In this document: in pieces, positions 1 through 12,402 of the stretch
Numbering within the stretch: position 1 is the first letter of the stretch
How the letters are laid out: each line of letters opens with the position of its first letter
Source: Eustoma russellianum
Lineage: Eukaryota > Streptophyta > Magnoliopsida > Gentianales > Gentianaceae
NCBI GenBank assembly: GCA_036186865.1
Contig: AP025057.1
Span: forward strand, 26,391,258 to 26,455,257
Direction of reading: 5' to 3'
Length of the DNA: 64,000 nt
Notes under the pieces: generated by a model
What the model was told of the DNA's origin: nothing
The model's input: only the letters and a program-made list of their open reading frames with translations
The model's database searches: none
Translations under genes and position numbers: made by a program

Positions 1-40
1 ACACGAGACTCACCGAGTGAACTCCCGAGTAGCCCCCAGC

Positions 41-206
41 ACCGTCTATGAATCCTGTGGTCCAACCACGGTGTTACATCATATGCACGTAGACAAACCG
101 ACCACTCCCCAAATAGCCACCCTACCATCTATGAATCCCGATGGTCCAAACCTAGTGTTACATCATACGATGTAGGCTAATGGGACACAAATGACACAGA
201 TTCCGG
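41..206. repeat. Two-copy tandem minisatellite, 83-bp period
   Basis: The block beginning ACCGTCTATGAATCC at 41 recurs as ACCATCTATGAATCC at 124, both continuing through a GGTCCAA...GTGTTACATCATA core. A partial third core (CACGGTGTTACAC) lies near 216-228. Confidence 0.7.
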
Positions 207-1215
207 GTCCTAGACACGGTGTTACACTTAGCCAAAAGTAACATAAACTCGCTCCTATGACACCTAACCTCTCACCTAGATTACGATATCATGGAGCGGA
301 CATATCAATGTAAACACCCATAAGGAGGTTGTATCATGACATAAGTTGCCCCTGACATCATCATTACTACACCCGATGTCATGCGGCCTCCAAACATAAA
401 CATGAGCTGTCGTAACAGCGTAAAGAGTCTCATAAGGAGTCAGTCGACACAGGATACAGTTTGTAAATAAAATCATTTTAAAAACATCTTGTGCGGTAAA
501 GCACGCCAACATGTCGTGAAAACTCCTTTAAAAAACGTATACATGATAATTATTTTTCATAAAGATGCTTAATGAGATGAGCATGTCACTTTTGAAATTT
601 CATCGGCGTATACATGAAAGGATACTCGGTACGAGCTGTTTTTGCGTGTCCACTACATTCATAGCTTAATACTAAGGTTGACTCATTGATTGTATCGTAT
701 AATTAAGGGAATTTCCTATTTACTCCTTTCTTGGTTAGTTTTCTTGGTTTTTCTCAAAATAACTTTCTTCTTAATGGTCCATTCCTTGATTATTTATGTG
801 CTCATTTCCTAATTGGTTATATCCAAGAAATGTATATTATACATTATACTTATCTTTACACGCACATATTAAGATCATTAAAATCCGTTAATTTTTGGTT
901 TTCTGGCTGAGAGTTACACACGCACACATTATCACACCTTTAGCGCATTATATTATATTCACCCATATATAATTATTCTCATTAAATAATTCAAATTGTC
1001 ATGACACTCATAATAGGCCATTGAACGAAATCTCATGTACCCACACCGCACTTATACACTTTAATATATGTTATGTTCATAACTAAATTAAGTTGTGTAT
1101 AGGTATATAATTCTTACTAACTTATAGAATCATCATTATTTCAATTTAAAGCACTTTGGCCCAAAATTATGGATACATACATATACATGTCAAAACTTTG
1201 GCACCTACATGTTGA

Positions 1216-2434
1216 CAACAAGTTGTATGAATATGAATGTAATATATATATATATATAATTAAACTCATAAAGATATCATAATGTCACACACATGGCCAC
1301 TTAGCCGAAAGTTTAATACAACCCACACATTGTACTCCTTTCAACTTTGTTAATCATTTTGACCTATGTAAAAAAGCACACATATACATACATTCCAAAT
1401 CAACACATAATAACTCCACCAACTTACCTCTCTTGGTCGAAATATGCTCTTCACCCATGCACAACTCTTACTTCTTTTTATACATATAACTTGGTTTCAA
1501 CCACATTCATAAGCACCCTCTTCCTTTTTAACCATTTTCATGCTCATGCATGTTGGCACTTAACTTCAATATGAGAAAAGAACACTATGATGATGATGAT
1601 GGTCAAGTTGGCTACACATGCATATCTACATAAGGCCTTCATTTGTCTTGAATATAACATGCAAGACATTTTTCCTCCTACCATAAAAGAACGTGCATGG
1701 GTGAGATTAATTTTATCATGACTATGAATTGATACACATACAAGTATACTTTCTTATACTATTAATTCCTTTATCATTTAAATCTTATGCATGTATGATC
1801 CATCCTTAGTATTAGCATAAAAGACTCCATTTTTGACATTCATGAAGAAACCAGGAATAGAGACTTGCCTTCTCCTTTGAATCTTAGACTAAAATGGAAA
1901 ATTTTCCTTCTTTCCCTCTGGGTCAATCTCTCGGCCTATAAGGCCAAGTAGATGAAGAAAAGTTAGTTCTTGGAAGAGGGGAACCAAGATAATTATAAAA
2001 TCAATCCTTAAATAGTCTTACCTTTTGAATATCCTTAGGTTCTTCCTAAAATAATCAATACCCACCTCCACTATCTCTTGTTGAGGCCACGGCCTATGAT
2101 AGCATAAAGATGGAGTTGAACATTTTGAAAGAATGATAAAAGATAAACGACTTAGGATGGTAATGTTGACCTTTATCCAAGTGTTGCTTGCAGCTTCCCT
2201 CAGCTTGTATGTCTCCTATTCTACTTGGATTGAAGAATTTTCATTCTTCTCTTCCTCTAATAGGGTCACAGGTTGTAGGCCAAAAAGGATTGAGGGAAAT
2301 GTGTCCTTTCCTTGACAAGAATGAGGAGAGATGATCTGGGTTTTGGATTTGAGCTTAGAATGGAAAATGATTGAAGAAGAGGGAGTGAGACTTTGCTTCT
2401 TATCCACTTGAGACTATCGGATCTGGAGGGAGGA
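1216..2434. repeat. Tandem duplication, copy 1 (about 1.2 kb)
   Basis: This segment is repeated directly downstream: 2441-2601 matches 1216-1386 and, after the inserted element A, 25071-26117 matches about 1384-2434. The copies share long identical runs such as CCTCTCTTGGTCGAAATA. Copy 2 was one continuous block before A inserted. A 60-codon open frame at 2133-2315 resembles no family I know and I do not call it a gene. Confidence 0.85.
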
Positions 2435-2440
2435 TTTTTA

Positions 2441-2601
2441 ACGACAAGTTGTATGAATATAAATGTAAATATATATATGATTAAACTCATAAAGATATCA
2501 TTAGGTCACACACATAGCCACTTGGCCGAAGTTAATACACCCACACATTGTACTCCTTTCAACTTTGTTAATCATTTTAACCTATGTAAAAAGCACACAT
2601 A
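2441..2601. repeat. Tandem duplication, copy 2, left piece
   Basis: Continues the duplication and is cut at 2601 by element A. The last five bases, ACATA (2597-2601), are the left target-site duplication of A. Confidence 0.85.
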
Positions 2602-3234
2602 TGTTGAGAAATATGTTTGGATAATTTTCAAAGTCATAATTTTAAGTGGTGAATGCTTAGAAATGTCACATATGGTGTTATAAATGATTAAAGGATGAAA
2701 AAGTGAAGAAAAATGATGTGGATCTCTTAGGCAGAGACACATGGATCGATCGATGTACGTCAGCATGTGACGATTGGAGATGTCACATTCTATTTTTTCT
2801 TGAAGACCCTTTTATATATGTTATAAGAGAACATTTATCATCATTATTCAGAGATATTAAAGGTGTCAAAGGTGTGGAAGTGTTCATGACATATAAGAAG
2901 AAATATTGAGAATTTCGGTGTTACACATTGACGTAATCTTGTCAACTATATCTATTAATTTCTTCTTCAAAAATATGAGTTGCTACACATATATGTATGC
3001 TTAAAAACGTGCATATACAGTTGGATATGAGGTGGTATTCATTTTATGAGTTGGTGACAAGTGGACAAATCTAAAAGGAGCCAGTTGGCAAAAATTGCCA
3101 ACTTGGATTTTTCAAATGTAGCCAAGCGGCTACTTGATATTCTTGGGTATTTTCAGCATATTTTTGAAGTCAAATAAAGACTTCACATGTCCTATTATTG
3201 TGCTTGAAGTTGGGGATATTTTGGTGGTATTATA
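2602..3234 (+). repeat. Element A 5' LTR, part 1
   Basis: Matches the start of A's 3' LTR at 22357. About 630 bp are missing between 2761 and 2766 (3' LTR equivalents about 22519-23150), which removes most of the ATCGAT palindrome array. The LTR resumes at 12403 after insertion B. Confidence 0.93.
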
Positions 3235-4310
3235 TGTTGGACCGTGCACCTGCAATAAACACCACTAGAGGGGGTGAATAGTGGTTAGCGGAAATTACAC
3301 TACAACCCTTTGTTAAAATCCCTTTTGAAAACAAAATCTGAAACCACCTCAGATTAAGAACCCGTTTTTTAAAAATTCACAAATAATTATACACAACTCC
3401 AAAAATTATGAAACTCTTTAACTTCAATGAGTTAACAAGAATCTGTTCAAAAATCAGACAAAAATAAGATCGTTTGACCCTTCAAACAAATAAAAAGATT
3501 CAGATGGTCAATCTGGACAGAATTGGACAGAATGTTGCTGATTTTTCAAAACATGTTCTCTTTGAATACTCAACCAAAAAGGTTGATCTTTATATCAAAA
3601 CACTCCTTAGGATGTGTAGATGAAGTTTCCAAAAGGCCCTGACCTTAAACAATTCTTGAAAAATACAGAATTTAAGTTTCTCAAAACTGGTCAGATTACA
3701 GCCAGATTGGAGCAGTTATCTTGCAAAGACTGAAAGGTTAACTTTCCCTTGCGCAAATCAAGTGATTCTTATTGCAAATGAAAGCTAACAGTCTGAAGTA
3801 TAACTCCACCAAAAATCACGAATTTTGAAAATGTTTAGCTATTTTTCAAATTGTGAGAAGTTGTGTGAAAACTGCAGTAAAAACGGACAGAAAACAGAAA
3901 TAAAGCAACAAGAGAAGAACACCGAAAATTTATCCTGGTTTCGGTCAATGTGATCTACTCCAGTCCCAAGGAACACCTTTCCTTGGATTTCATTATCAAA
4001 TTAGCACCTTACAACAAGAGCCAGGCTTGATCCTTGGGTTATACACCAACCCTATTCAAGACTTGGATAATCACCTCTATGCAACTCTTGGTTACAACAC
4101 CTCTACCACCTATTGATGTAGCCTTATAAATTTGGCTAATCAATCATACAAATCCAACCCAAAAAGGTGTGTATAGTGTAGCTGGACAACAAAAAAATTG
4201 GAACACCTTAGCTACACAAAGTATGAACGAAAATATGAGAAGAGAATAGCAAGACAACAATCTTCAATTTTGCTTTCAAGTGTATGTCTTCTCTTCCTCA
4301 CCTTGCCTCC

Positions 4311-4318
4311 TATTTATA
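4311..4318 (-). promoter_or_regulatory. LTR TATA box (B 3' LTR)
   Basis: TATAAATA on the minus strand within CACACTATAAATAG; the same octamer sits at the matching place in all copies of the family (11090, 12771, 20629, 23980). Probable Pol II promoter of the LTR. Confidence 0.7.
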
Positions 4319-5257
4319 GTGTGAATAGATGGCATATTCTCTCCAACTTTACTCCATGTGATGGCTGAGAATTTTGAATTAAAGCACCTCCATAATCATA
4401 TCCAACAACCTTGTCTCCATTACATTCAAATTTGAAATTTCAAGTTGGCAACTTTTGCCAACTAGCTTGTTTTTGAATTTTCCACTTGTCCAAAAGTCAT
4501 AAAAATGAGTACACCACCTTCTCCACCTGTTTATGGACGTTTTTGATGTTGTATGTATCTATACCAACTCAAATTTTGTGAATAAAAAATAATGAATAAG
4601 TGTTGACAAGATTATGTCAACATATAACACCAAAATTCATACTTTCTTCTCCTTTACATATTGTGATAATCTTGCACTAAGGACCCTTGTAATCTCTAAA
4701 AGATGATGATTAATATCCTCTTATAACATATATAAGAGGGTCTTCAAGAAAAAATAGAATGTGACATCTCAAATCGTCACATATCCAGCTATAGTCAATA
4801 ATATCATCGGTTGAGAGAATAAGATATAAGATCACCATATAATCTTCAAAATAATAATACACACAGCTCCAGAATGAAGATAATAATATGCTCAAGAGAT
4901 TCCTTGAGTGAATATACCAAAAATACCCTTAGGGGTAAAATGGCCAAAATACCCCTGGTGTGAGAAAACTCCAGAAATGCCTCCGATGGTCAGAAATAAT
5001 CACAATACCACCTTTGTCATGATAACCAAGATAATAATATGCACTTGAAATATTTTTCACCATATGATGTTCCTACAAAACTTAAAATACCAATTTTGCC
5101 CTTTTTGGTAAGTTGTAGAAACTTCCAAGGCACGTTAGTCACAAGACAATAATAATCACCAAAAACACATAATAAGCACATAATGAGCGTGTATAAATCA
5201 TGTACAAATGAAAACAACCATTTTATCACATTTTAGAAAATTATTTCTAAAACTCTA

Positions 5258-5510
5258 GACATCGATCGATCGAAGTGCCTCAGCTTCATAGATCGATGTC
5301 TCACATAAAGGTTCAGGTTTTGTCTCTGACCTACATCGATCGATCGAAGTGAGAGTTCGATGTACATTGATCAATCGATGTGTCTCAGGTTTAGAGATCG
5401 ATGTCTTACAGAAAGGTCTTAAACTTTTCTGCCTTACATAGATCGATTGATGTGAGAGATCTATGTACATAGATCGATCGATGTGCAACAACCTGAGAGA
5501 TCGATGTCAA
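5258..5510. repeat. ATCGAT palindrome array in B 3' LTR
   Basis: Several imperfect palindromes centred on ATCGATCGAT (for example ACATCGATCGATCGAA at 5260 and CATAGATCGATCGATG at 5468) alternate with half-sites such as AGAGATCGATGTC. The array lies in the LTR upstream (element sense) of the TATA box. Confidence 0.85.
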
Positions 5511-5621
5511 CTTGTTCAACTTATTCAACTTTTAATCACATATAACACCATGTGTGACATTTTTAAGTATTCATCACTTAAAATCATGACTTTGAAAATT
5601 ATCCAAACATATTTCTCAACA

Positions 5622-5634
5622 TTCTCCCCCTTTT
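5622..5634 (-). other. Polypurine tract of B
   Basis: On the minus strand AAAAGGGGGAGAA abuts the LTR start. This is the usual plus-strand primer for reverse transcription. Confidence 0.9.
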
Positions 5635-5932
5635 GGATGATTTCAAAATAACCTAACATGATTTTAATGTCACAACTTATAATCAAAAGTTTAAACCAAA
5701 TGTTTAACCAAAAGTTTAACCAAATGTTTTCGACTATGTTTTTAACTTTTAAATAGTATGCTGCTCCCCCTCAACTCATACGCTACCCCCTTAACCTATG
5801 CTCCAAAATTTATACCAATAAAACCTTAGCATATGATTCATCATGACTTACCAACTAAAACATGACTTAGCAACTAAAATCATGTTCTTATTCTATATCC
5901 CCCTTTATTTGGAAATCATGCAAAAGATAGAA
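5635..5932 (-). other. B 3' untranslated internal region
   Basis: Noncoding stretch between the RNase H stop and the polypurine tract. It is rich in short CCCCCTCAAC-type runs and matches A at 22031-22345. No env-like frame is seen. Confidence 0.7.
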
Positions 5933-6610
5933 CTATACAATGGTATCGTAAGTCATCATTCCTAATTTGGCTCGTAAGTTTCCAAAAGTGGCTTGATTAA
6001 GGGGTTTGGTGAAGATGTCAGCGATTTGGTGATCAGTTGTTATATGGTTTATCACTATGTCCTCATTTTGAACATGATCGCAAAGAAAGTGGTATCGCAC
6101 CTCAATGTGCTTGGCCTTAGAATGAAGCACCGGATTCCGGAAAAGATTGATTGCACTTGTGCTATCGCAGAAAATTAGAATCTTATTCATTTTAATGCCA
6201 AAATCACTAAGTTGCTGTTTAAGCCAAAGTATTTGGGTAGTACATAAACTCAAGCGATATACTCGGCTTCAGTGGTAGAAAGAGCTACACTAGCCTGCTT
6301 TTTAGAAAACCAAGAGATCAAATTGGTTCCTATGAATTGACATGTACCGCTAGTGGATTTTCTATCTAACCTGCAACCAGCATATTCAGCATCACTATAT
6401 GCGTGTAATTCCAACTTAGCGTTTCTATCATACCACAGTCCTAAGTGAGGTGTATGCTTAAGATATCTAAAGATCTTTTTCACTGTATTGTAATGTGATA
6501 CCTTAGGACAAGATTGGAACCTAGCACACATACACACACTAAACATAATATCAGGTCTTGATGCAGTTAAGTATAACAATGAGCCAATCATAGACCTATA
6601 AAGTGTGTCA
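5933..6610 (-). pseudogene. Element B RNase H domain (end of pol)
   Basis: RNase H degrades RNA in the RNA:DNA hybrid during reverse transcription. Two overlapping frames (6250-6591 and 5933-6253) together give the SIRE-type C terminus: MIGSLLYLTASRPDIMF, AYSDAEYAGC, SKKQASVALSTTEAEYIA, then QILWLKQQLSDFG and HIEVRYHFLCDHV. A one-base deletion near 6252, relative to A, breaks the frame. Upstream, RT is absent: integrase joins this domain directly. Nonfunctional as it stands. Confidence 0.9.
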
Positions 6611-7500
6611 TCAAAAGGTTTACCATTTCTTTCTAATAGTGAGCCGATTTATAATACAGCATGCACAACTAACAGCTTCAGCCCATAAATATTTAGGTAA
6701 TTTATTTTCACACAGCATTGTCCTAGCAACTTCTTGAATCGTTCTATTTTTACGTTCAACAACTCCATTGAGTTGTGGTGTTCTAGGTGGTAAGAATTCA
6801 TGCTTGATTCCATATAGTTCGCAAAATTTGATTACGTCTTTTTTTTTTAAATTCTCCACCTCTATCGCTTCTAATTCTTTTAACATTTTCTTCATAAATG
6901 TTTTCAAGTTGCTTAATAAGGGTTTCGATTGCTAATGGAGCATCGTCTTTGTGTGTTAAGAACAATGTCCATGTGTAGCGTGAGTAATCATTTACTATGA
7001 CACACACATAGTAGTGTCCACCTAGACTTCTTGTTCTACTTGGACCAAATAAGTCTAAGTGAAGCAATTCTAGTACATGACTAGTACTCACTTCATGTTT
7101 CGGTTTTTGAGGTTTCTTTAATGTGTTTTCTCTTAATACATGTTTCACACATTTGAAAATTATCTAAGTCTAATTTAGGCATTCCTCTAATTAAATTCTT
7201 CTTAGACAATGTCTTAATAGTTGAAATTCCTATATGGCCTAATCTTCTATGCCATAAATTTACATCTAAGTCATGTGATATTAGACACTTAACCTTAGCA
7301 TCTAACATGTTATCTAAGGTAAGAGTATAAATATTTCTATCTCTATTTCCTTTCAAAACCGTTTCTCCTTTTTCATTTATTATATCACAAGAATTGGGAA
7401 GAAAAGAGACATTATAACCACAATCTATAAGTTGAGAAATACTAAGTAAATTATAAGATAGATTGCTTACTAATAACACATTTCGTATTTGAAAAGTGTT
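6611..7500 (-). pseudogene. Element B GAG-pre-integrase and integrase
   Basis: Integrase inserts retrotransposon cDNA into the chromosome. 7093-7479 encodes the GAG-pre-integrase zinc-binding part (LWHRRLGHIG with CETCIKRKH). 6798-7148 has the first catalytic Asp region (LLHLDLFGPSRTRS) and the second (RIRSDRGGEF). 6620-6907 has the Glu region (PQLNGVVERKNRT). Frameshifts lie near 7120 and 6845, the latter in a poly-T run. The frame runs off into RNase H at the deletion junction around 6620. It lies between protease and the deleted RT in Copia order. Confidence 0.9.
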
Positions 7501-7720
7501 AGGGTCCCCAATTGTTTCTTTTCCAACAACTTGTCATTTGATGTTGTCACCGAATGTTACTTTTTTTCCATTCTTGATATGTTCCAATTCGATGAATAGT
7601 TTGGGGGTTCCCCGTCATATGCCTCGAACATCCACTATCTAAAAACCATTTGGTTTTTAAATTCTTTGACTTTGTCTCCTTCTTGCATTCCTTGCGTTTA
7701 CCCTACAATGGAGACAAAGT
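7501..7720 (-). pseudogene. Element B aspartic protease remnant
   Basis: The retroviral-type protease motif DSGCS followed by RHM is encoded on the minus strand at 7625-7639, after KWFL. The protease processes the Gag-Pol polyprotein. The flanking frame is broken by small indels, for example around 7610 compared with A at 16175. Confidence 0.8.
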
Positions 7721-9876
7721 TTTAGGTACCCTTTATTTAGGTCCTTGAATGTTAGGGGCACTATTCTTGTTTAGATATCCCTTAGGTATCCAAACCTGAA
7801 TATACCTTCTAGGCACATTTTTAGCATTGTTATAATTTAGAAAATAAGAAGAATTAGCATATACATGATTATTCCACATAAGTGAAGATGCATTGTTATA
7901 CATGTTGTGCCATGGTTGATAATTATTATAGGATGGTCGAATTGTATAAGGTATGTGATTTTGTTTCTTATATGGCGCTATATAAGTGTGTTCATATGTA
8001 TTTCTAAAAGATTTATATGAGTGGTTGTCTATACTTAGGTTCATAATAAGTTGTATGCATTTTATTCGGTCTAATTGTATTTGTATACAAGTAGGCATAA
8101 TTTATAGGTTGTCTAGATGCAAAGTTTGGCCTAGATGTATGTTTATGCGTGTGTATATTAGTGGGTGTGTGTTGTATTTTGCCTTGATATAAGTAGACGA
8201 AGGTGTAGAAGCAGGCAAAGTTGATTTTGTTGTATTATATGGCATCTTTGTACTAGATGAAACAAACTTAGTCTTTTTATTTACTTTTTCATTTTTTTCT
8301 TCATAGTCTAAGCCGGTTTTATCATTACCATACTTTTGTGATGAGATAATGTATCTAACATATTTGCACCCGATTTAAATTGTTCTAACATTTTTTCTAA
8401 GTTAAGTTTAGACGACTTAAGTTGTGTTATTTCATGTTCACAACTTTCTATCTTAGATTTTAACATCTTATTTTCCATTTTTATCTTATGTTCATCTTTC
8501 CTATATGATTCAATTTTATTCTCTAAAGAATCAAGAGTATTAGTGGACTCTTGTTTAAGAGATTCTAGTTGATCGAAAAATTCCAAGTTGGACGTCTTCA
8601 ACTTGTCATTTTCTTCAACTAGTTTCTTCTTTTCTTTAGAGAGCCTCTTACAGTGAGCATGCATTCTTAGGAATTCTTCATACATTTCATCAAATGTCAT
8701 GTCACTATCAGAATCACTATCAGAAGAAGAACATACCTCGTTGGATACGAAGCAGACTTGAGCTTCCTCAGTTTCGGATTCTGAGTCGGATGAGTCGCTC
8801 CATGTGCTCACCTTCATTGCTCGTTTCCCTTTTCTTGCCTTAGACTCTTTTCGCCTTTGTCGTTTGAGCCTCCTTGTCCTTGGCTTGTTTATTATTGTTG
8901 TTATTATTATTATTTTTCTTTGTGGGACAATCGTATGAAATAGGTCCTTTTTGTCTGCATTCATAACACTTTAATTCCTTATTATACCATTTGTTTGTGT
9001 TATTCTTCCTAGGTTGAGAAAAAGAAGAAGAAGAAGGATTACGTTGTCTATTCCTATTGTGGACGTTTGAAAAACTTTATATGTTTTCTAGCTATCAATA
9101 TCAAGTCATCGTCTAATTCAGTATCACTATTACTATCATCATTACTAGCATGTGTTTCGATTGTTTTGAAAGATATTGACTTACCGGATGACTTAGACGA
9201 TTCAGACTTTCGTTGGTTCAGTTTACCTCATAGACTTTAAGAGACCCGATCAATTCGTCCATTTTAGTGATTGACTTTGTCCTCCTCGATTGCAGTCACC
9301 TTGGATCCCATTCAAACAGTGAGGCTTCGTAGCACCTTTTGAACCTTTTCACTATTCGAAAACGACTTCCCTAAAGCTTCAAGGGCATTGAAAATATTAG
9401 TAATCCTCAAATCCATAGATGTCATGGATTCGTTTGGCAACATTTTGAAAGTCTCTAATTCAGTCATAAGCATGTTTATTTTCGACTCTTTAACACCACT
9501 AGTACCTTCATGCTTTAATACAAGTGATTTCCACATGTCGTGTGCCGCTTGTGCAATTTGACACATATCCTGCTTCAGAAGTTGTAAGTCCATTCAAAAG
9601 TAATTGCATAGCTTTAGCATTCATGGACATTTTCTTTTTATCATCTGATGACCATTCACTTTTATTTTTTCAACCTCTTGAGTTACTCCACTAACTTGTG
9701 TAACTTTCGTTGGAATGTACGGCCCATCTTCAACTATATACCATAAATGGATGTCTACAAGCCATTAAGAATAGCCTCATTCTTAGTTTCCAATGAACAA
9801 AATTATTGCCATCAAAAAGAGGAGGGCGTTGTGTAGACATACCTTCCAACTCACCTTTGTGAGAAACAATAGCCAT
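7721..9876 (-). pseudogene. Element B gag (nucleocapsid, coiled coil, linker to protease)
   Basis: Structural Gag. A start at 9876 (MAIVSHKGELEGMS) fits the family because it precedes the conserved FDGNNFVHWKLRM block. 9312-9593 is the UBN2-type Gag core (SMTSMDLRITNIFNALEAL). A CX2C zinc knuckle lies near 8920-8975 (CYECRQKGPISYDC); the usual His is Pro here, whereas A keeps His. 8308-8964 is a Ser/Asp-rich stretch followed by a Lys/Glu-rich coiled coil (MTFDEMYEEFLRMHAHCK). 7733-8098 is a Tyr/Asn-rich linker. Several frameshifts make it a pseudogene. Confidence 0.85.
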
Positions 9877-9984
9877 AGTATGTACCTTGGATTTGAGACA
9901 AGCAGTATATAATGAATCATTGTTTCTTGGCCTTGTATTGTTCGTATGTTGTTGAATCTTGCTTCTTTTGAGTGGTGTTGGTCT

Positions 9985-9997
9985 GGCTCTGATACCA
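9985..9997 (-). other. Primer binding site of B (tRNA-Met)
   Basis: Minus strand TGGTATCAGAGCC, complementary to the 3' end of plant initiator tRNA-Met, two bases inside the 5' LTR. Minus-strand cDNA synthesis would start here. Confidence 0.93.
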
Positions 9998-11089
9998 AAT
10001 TTTGGACCGTGCACCTGCAATAAACACCACTAGAGGGGGGTGAATAGTGGTTAGCAGAAATTACACTACAACCCTTTGTTAAAATCCCTTTGAAAACAGA
10101 ATCTGAAACCACCTCAGATTAAGAACCCGTTTTTCAAAAATTCACAAATAATTATACACAACTCCAAAAATTATGAAACTTTGCAGAATTTAACTTCAAG
10201 TAAGTTAACAAAAATCTGTTCAAAAATCAGACAAAAATAAGATCGTTTGACCCTTCAAACAAATAAAAAGATTCAGATGGTCAATCTGGACAGAATTGGA
10301 CAGAATGTTGCTGATTTTGCAAAACGTGTTTCTCTTTGAATACTCAACCAAAAAGGTTGATCTTTATATCAAAACACTCCTTAGGATGTGTAGATGAATT
10401 TTCCAAAAGGCTCTGACCTTAAACAATTCTTGAAAAATACAGAATTTAAGTTTTCTCAAAACTGGTCAGATTGCAGCTAGATTGGAGCAGTTATCTTGCA
10501 AAGACTGAAAGGCTAACTTTCCCTTGCGCAAATCAAGTGATTCTTATTGCAAATGAAAGCTAACAGTCTGAAGTATAACTCCACCGAAAATCACGAATTT
10601 TGAAAATGTTTAGCTATTTTTTCAAATTGTGAGAAGTTGTGTGAAAACTGCAGTAAAAAACGGGCAGAAAACAGAAATAAAGAAACAAGAGAAGAACACC
10701 GAGAATTTATCCTGGTTCGGTCAATGTGACCTACTCCAGTTCCAAGGAACACCTTTCCTTGGATTCACTATCAAATGAGCACCTTACAACAAGAGCCAAG
10801 CTTGATCCTTGGGTTATACACCCAACCCTAGTCAAGACTGGATAATCACCTCTATGCAATTCTTGGTTACAACACCTCGTACCACCTATTGATGTAGCCT
10901 TATAAATTTTGGCTAATCAATCATAACAAATCCAACCCAAGAAGGTGTGTATAGTGGTAGCTGGAAAAAAAAATTGGAACCACCTTAGCTACACAAAGTA
11001 TGAACAAAAATATGAGAATAGAATAGCAAGACAACAATCTTCAATGTTGCTTTTTTCAAGTGTATGTTTCTCTTCTTCACCTTGCCTCC

Positions 11090-11097
11090 TATTTATA
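11090..11097 (-). promoter_or_regulatory. LTR TATA box (B 5' LTR)
   Basis: TATAAATA on the minus strand; the presumed promoter that would drive B. Confidence 0.7.
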
Positions 11098-12039
11098 GTG
11101 TGAATAGATGGCATATTCTCTCCAACTTTTACTCCATGTGATGGCTGAGAATTTTGAAATTAAAGCACCTCCATAATCATATCCAACAACCTTGTCTCCA
11201 TTACATTCAAATTTGAAATTTCAAGTTGGCAACTTTTGCCAACTAGCTTGTTTTTGAATTTTCCACTTGTCCAAAAGTCATAAATGAGTACACCACCTTC
11301 TCCACCTGTTTATGGACTTTTTCGATGTTGGTATGTATGTATACCAACTCAAATTTTGTGAATAAAAATAATGAATAAGTGGTTGACAAGATTATGTCAA
11401 CATATAACACCAAAATTCATACTTTCTTCTCCTTTACATATTGTGATGAATCTTGCACCAAAGACACCTTGTAATCTCTAAAAGATGATGATTAATATCC
11501 TCTTATAACATATATAAGAGGGTCTTCAAGAAAAATAGAATGTGATATCTCAAATCGTCACATATCCAGTTATAGTCAATAATATCATCGGTTGAGAGAA
11601 TAAGATATAAGATCACCATATAATCTTCAAAATAATAATAACACAGCTCCAGAATGAAGATAATAATATGCTCAAGAGATTCCTTGAGTGAAAATACCAA
11701 AAAGACCCTTGGGGGTAAAATGACCAAAATACCCCTGGTGTGAGAAAAACTCCAGAAATGCCCCCGATGGTCAGAAATAATCACAATACCACCTTTTTCA
11801 TGATAACCAAGATAATAATATGCACTTGAAATATTTTTCACCATATGATGTTCCTACAAAACTTAAAATACCAATTTTGCCCTTTTTGGTAAGTTGTAGA
11901 AACTTCCAAGGCAACGTTAGTCACAAGACAATAATAATCACCAAAAACACATAATAAGCACATAATGAGCGTGGTATAAATCATGTACAAATGAAAACAA
12001 CCATTTTATCATATTTTAGAAAATTATTTCTATAAACTC

Positions 12040-12290
12040 TAGACATCGATCGATCGAGTTGCCTCAGCTTCATAGATCGATGTCTCACATAAAGGTTCAG
12101 GTTTTGTCTCTGACCTACATCGATCGATTGAAGTGAGAATTCGATGTACATTGATCGATCACTGTGTCCCTCAGGTTTAGAGATCGATGTCTTACAGAAA
12201 GGTCTTAAACTTTTCTGCCTTACATAGATCGATTGATGTGAGAGATCTATGTACATAGATCGATTGATGTGCAACAATCTGAGAGATCGA
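12040..12290. repeat. ATCGAT palindrome array in B 5' LTR
   Basis: Same layout as 5258-5510: palindromes such as ACATCGATCGATCGA and CATAGATCGATTGATG alternate with half-sites. Confidence 0.85.
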
Positions 12291-12402
12291 TGTCAACTTG
12301 TTCAACTTATTCAACTTTTAATCACATATAACCACATGTGTGACATTTTAGTAGTCATCACTTAAAATCATGACTTTTAATTATCCAAACTATTTCTCAA
12401 CA

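Larger units (their letters stand above)
1..2601 (-). repeat. Probable old Gypsy LTR (K), left half
   Basis: No gene is supported here; the short open frames have no recognisable domain. With 25071-26669 it probably formed one continuous Gypsy LTR on the minus strand before Copia element A inserted. Support: a minisatellite at its left end (41-206), as seen in the other Gypsy LTRs of this window; a donor-like AAGGCAAGT motif on the minus strand at 1861-1871, shared with LTRs H and I; and a candidate TG...end at about 26669. The other LTR edge lies outside the window, so the assignment is an inference. It could instead be ordinary intergenic DNA. Confidence 0.35.
3235..5621 (-). repeat. Element B 3' LTR
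   Basis: Begins (in element sense) TGTTGAGAAATATG at 5621 and ends GTCCAACA at 3235. It contains a TATA box, an ATCGAT palindrome array (5258-5510) and the family's conserved tail. Confidence 0.94.
3235..12402 (-). mobile_element. Copia (SIRE-like) retrotransposon B, full length, inserted in A's 5' LTR
   Basis: 9168 bp on the minus strand. The left edge TGTTGGACCGTGCACC is the reverse complement of the family's LTR end; the right edge is TTTCTCAACA. Flanks TTATA (3230-3234) and TTATC (12403-12407) are a target duplication with one mismatch, and A's LTR continues across. The two LTRs (2387 and 2403 bp) are very similar, so the insertion is relatively recent. The RT region is missing through an internal deletion near 6620, so B could move only with proteins supplied by another copy. 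Confidence 0.95.
10000..12402 (-). repeat. Element B 5' LTR
   Basis: 2403 bp, closely matching 3235-5621. The terminal TG of the left edge is mutated (TTTTGGACC instead of TGTTGGACC at 10000), which would impair integration of a copy made from it. It contains a palindrome array at 12040-12290. Confidence 0.94.
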
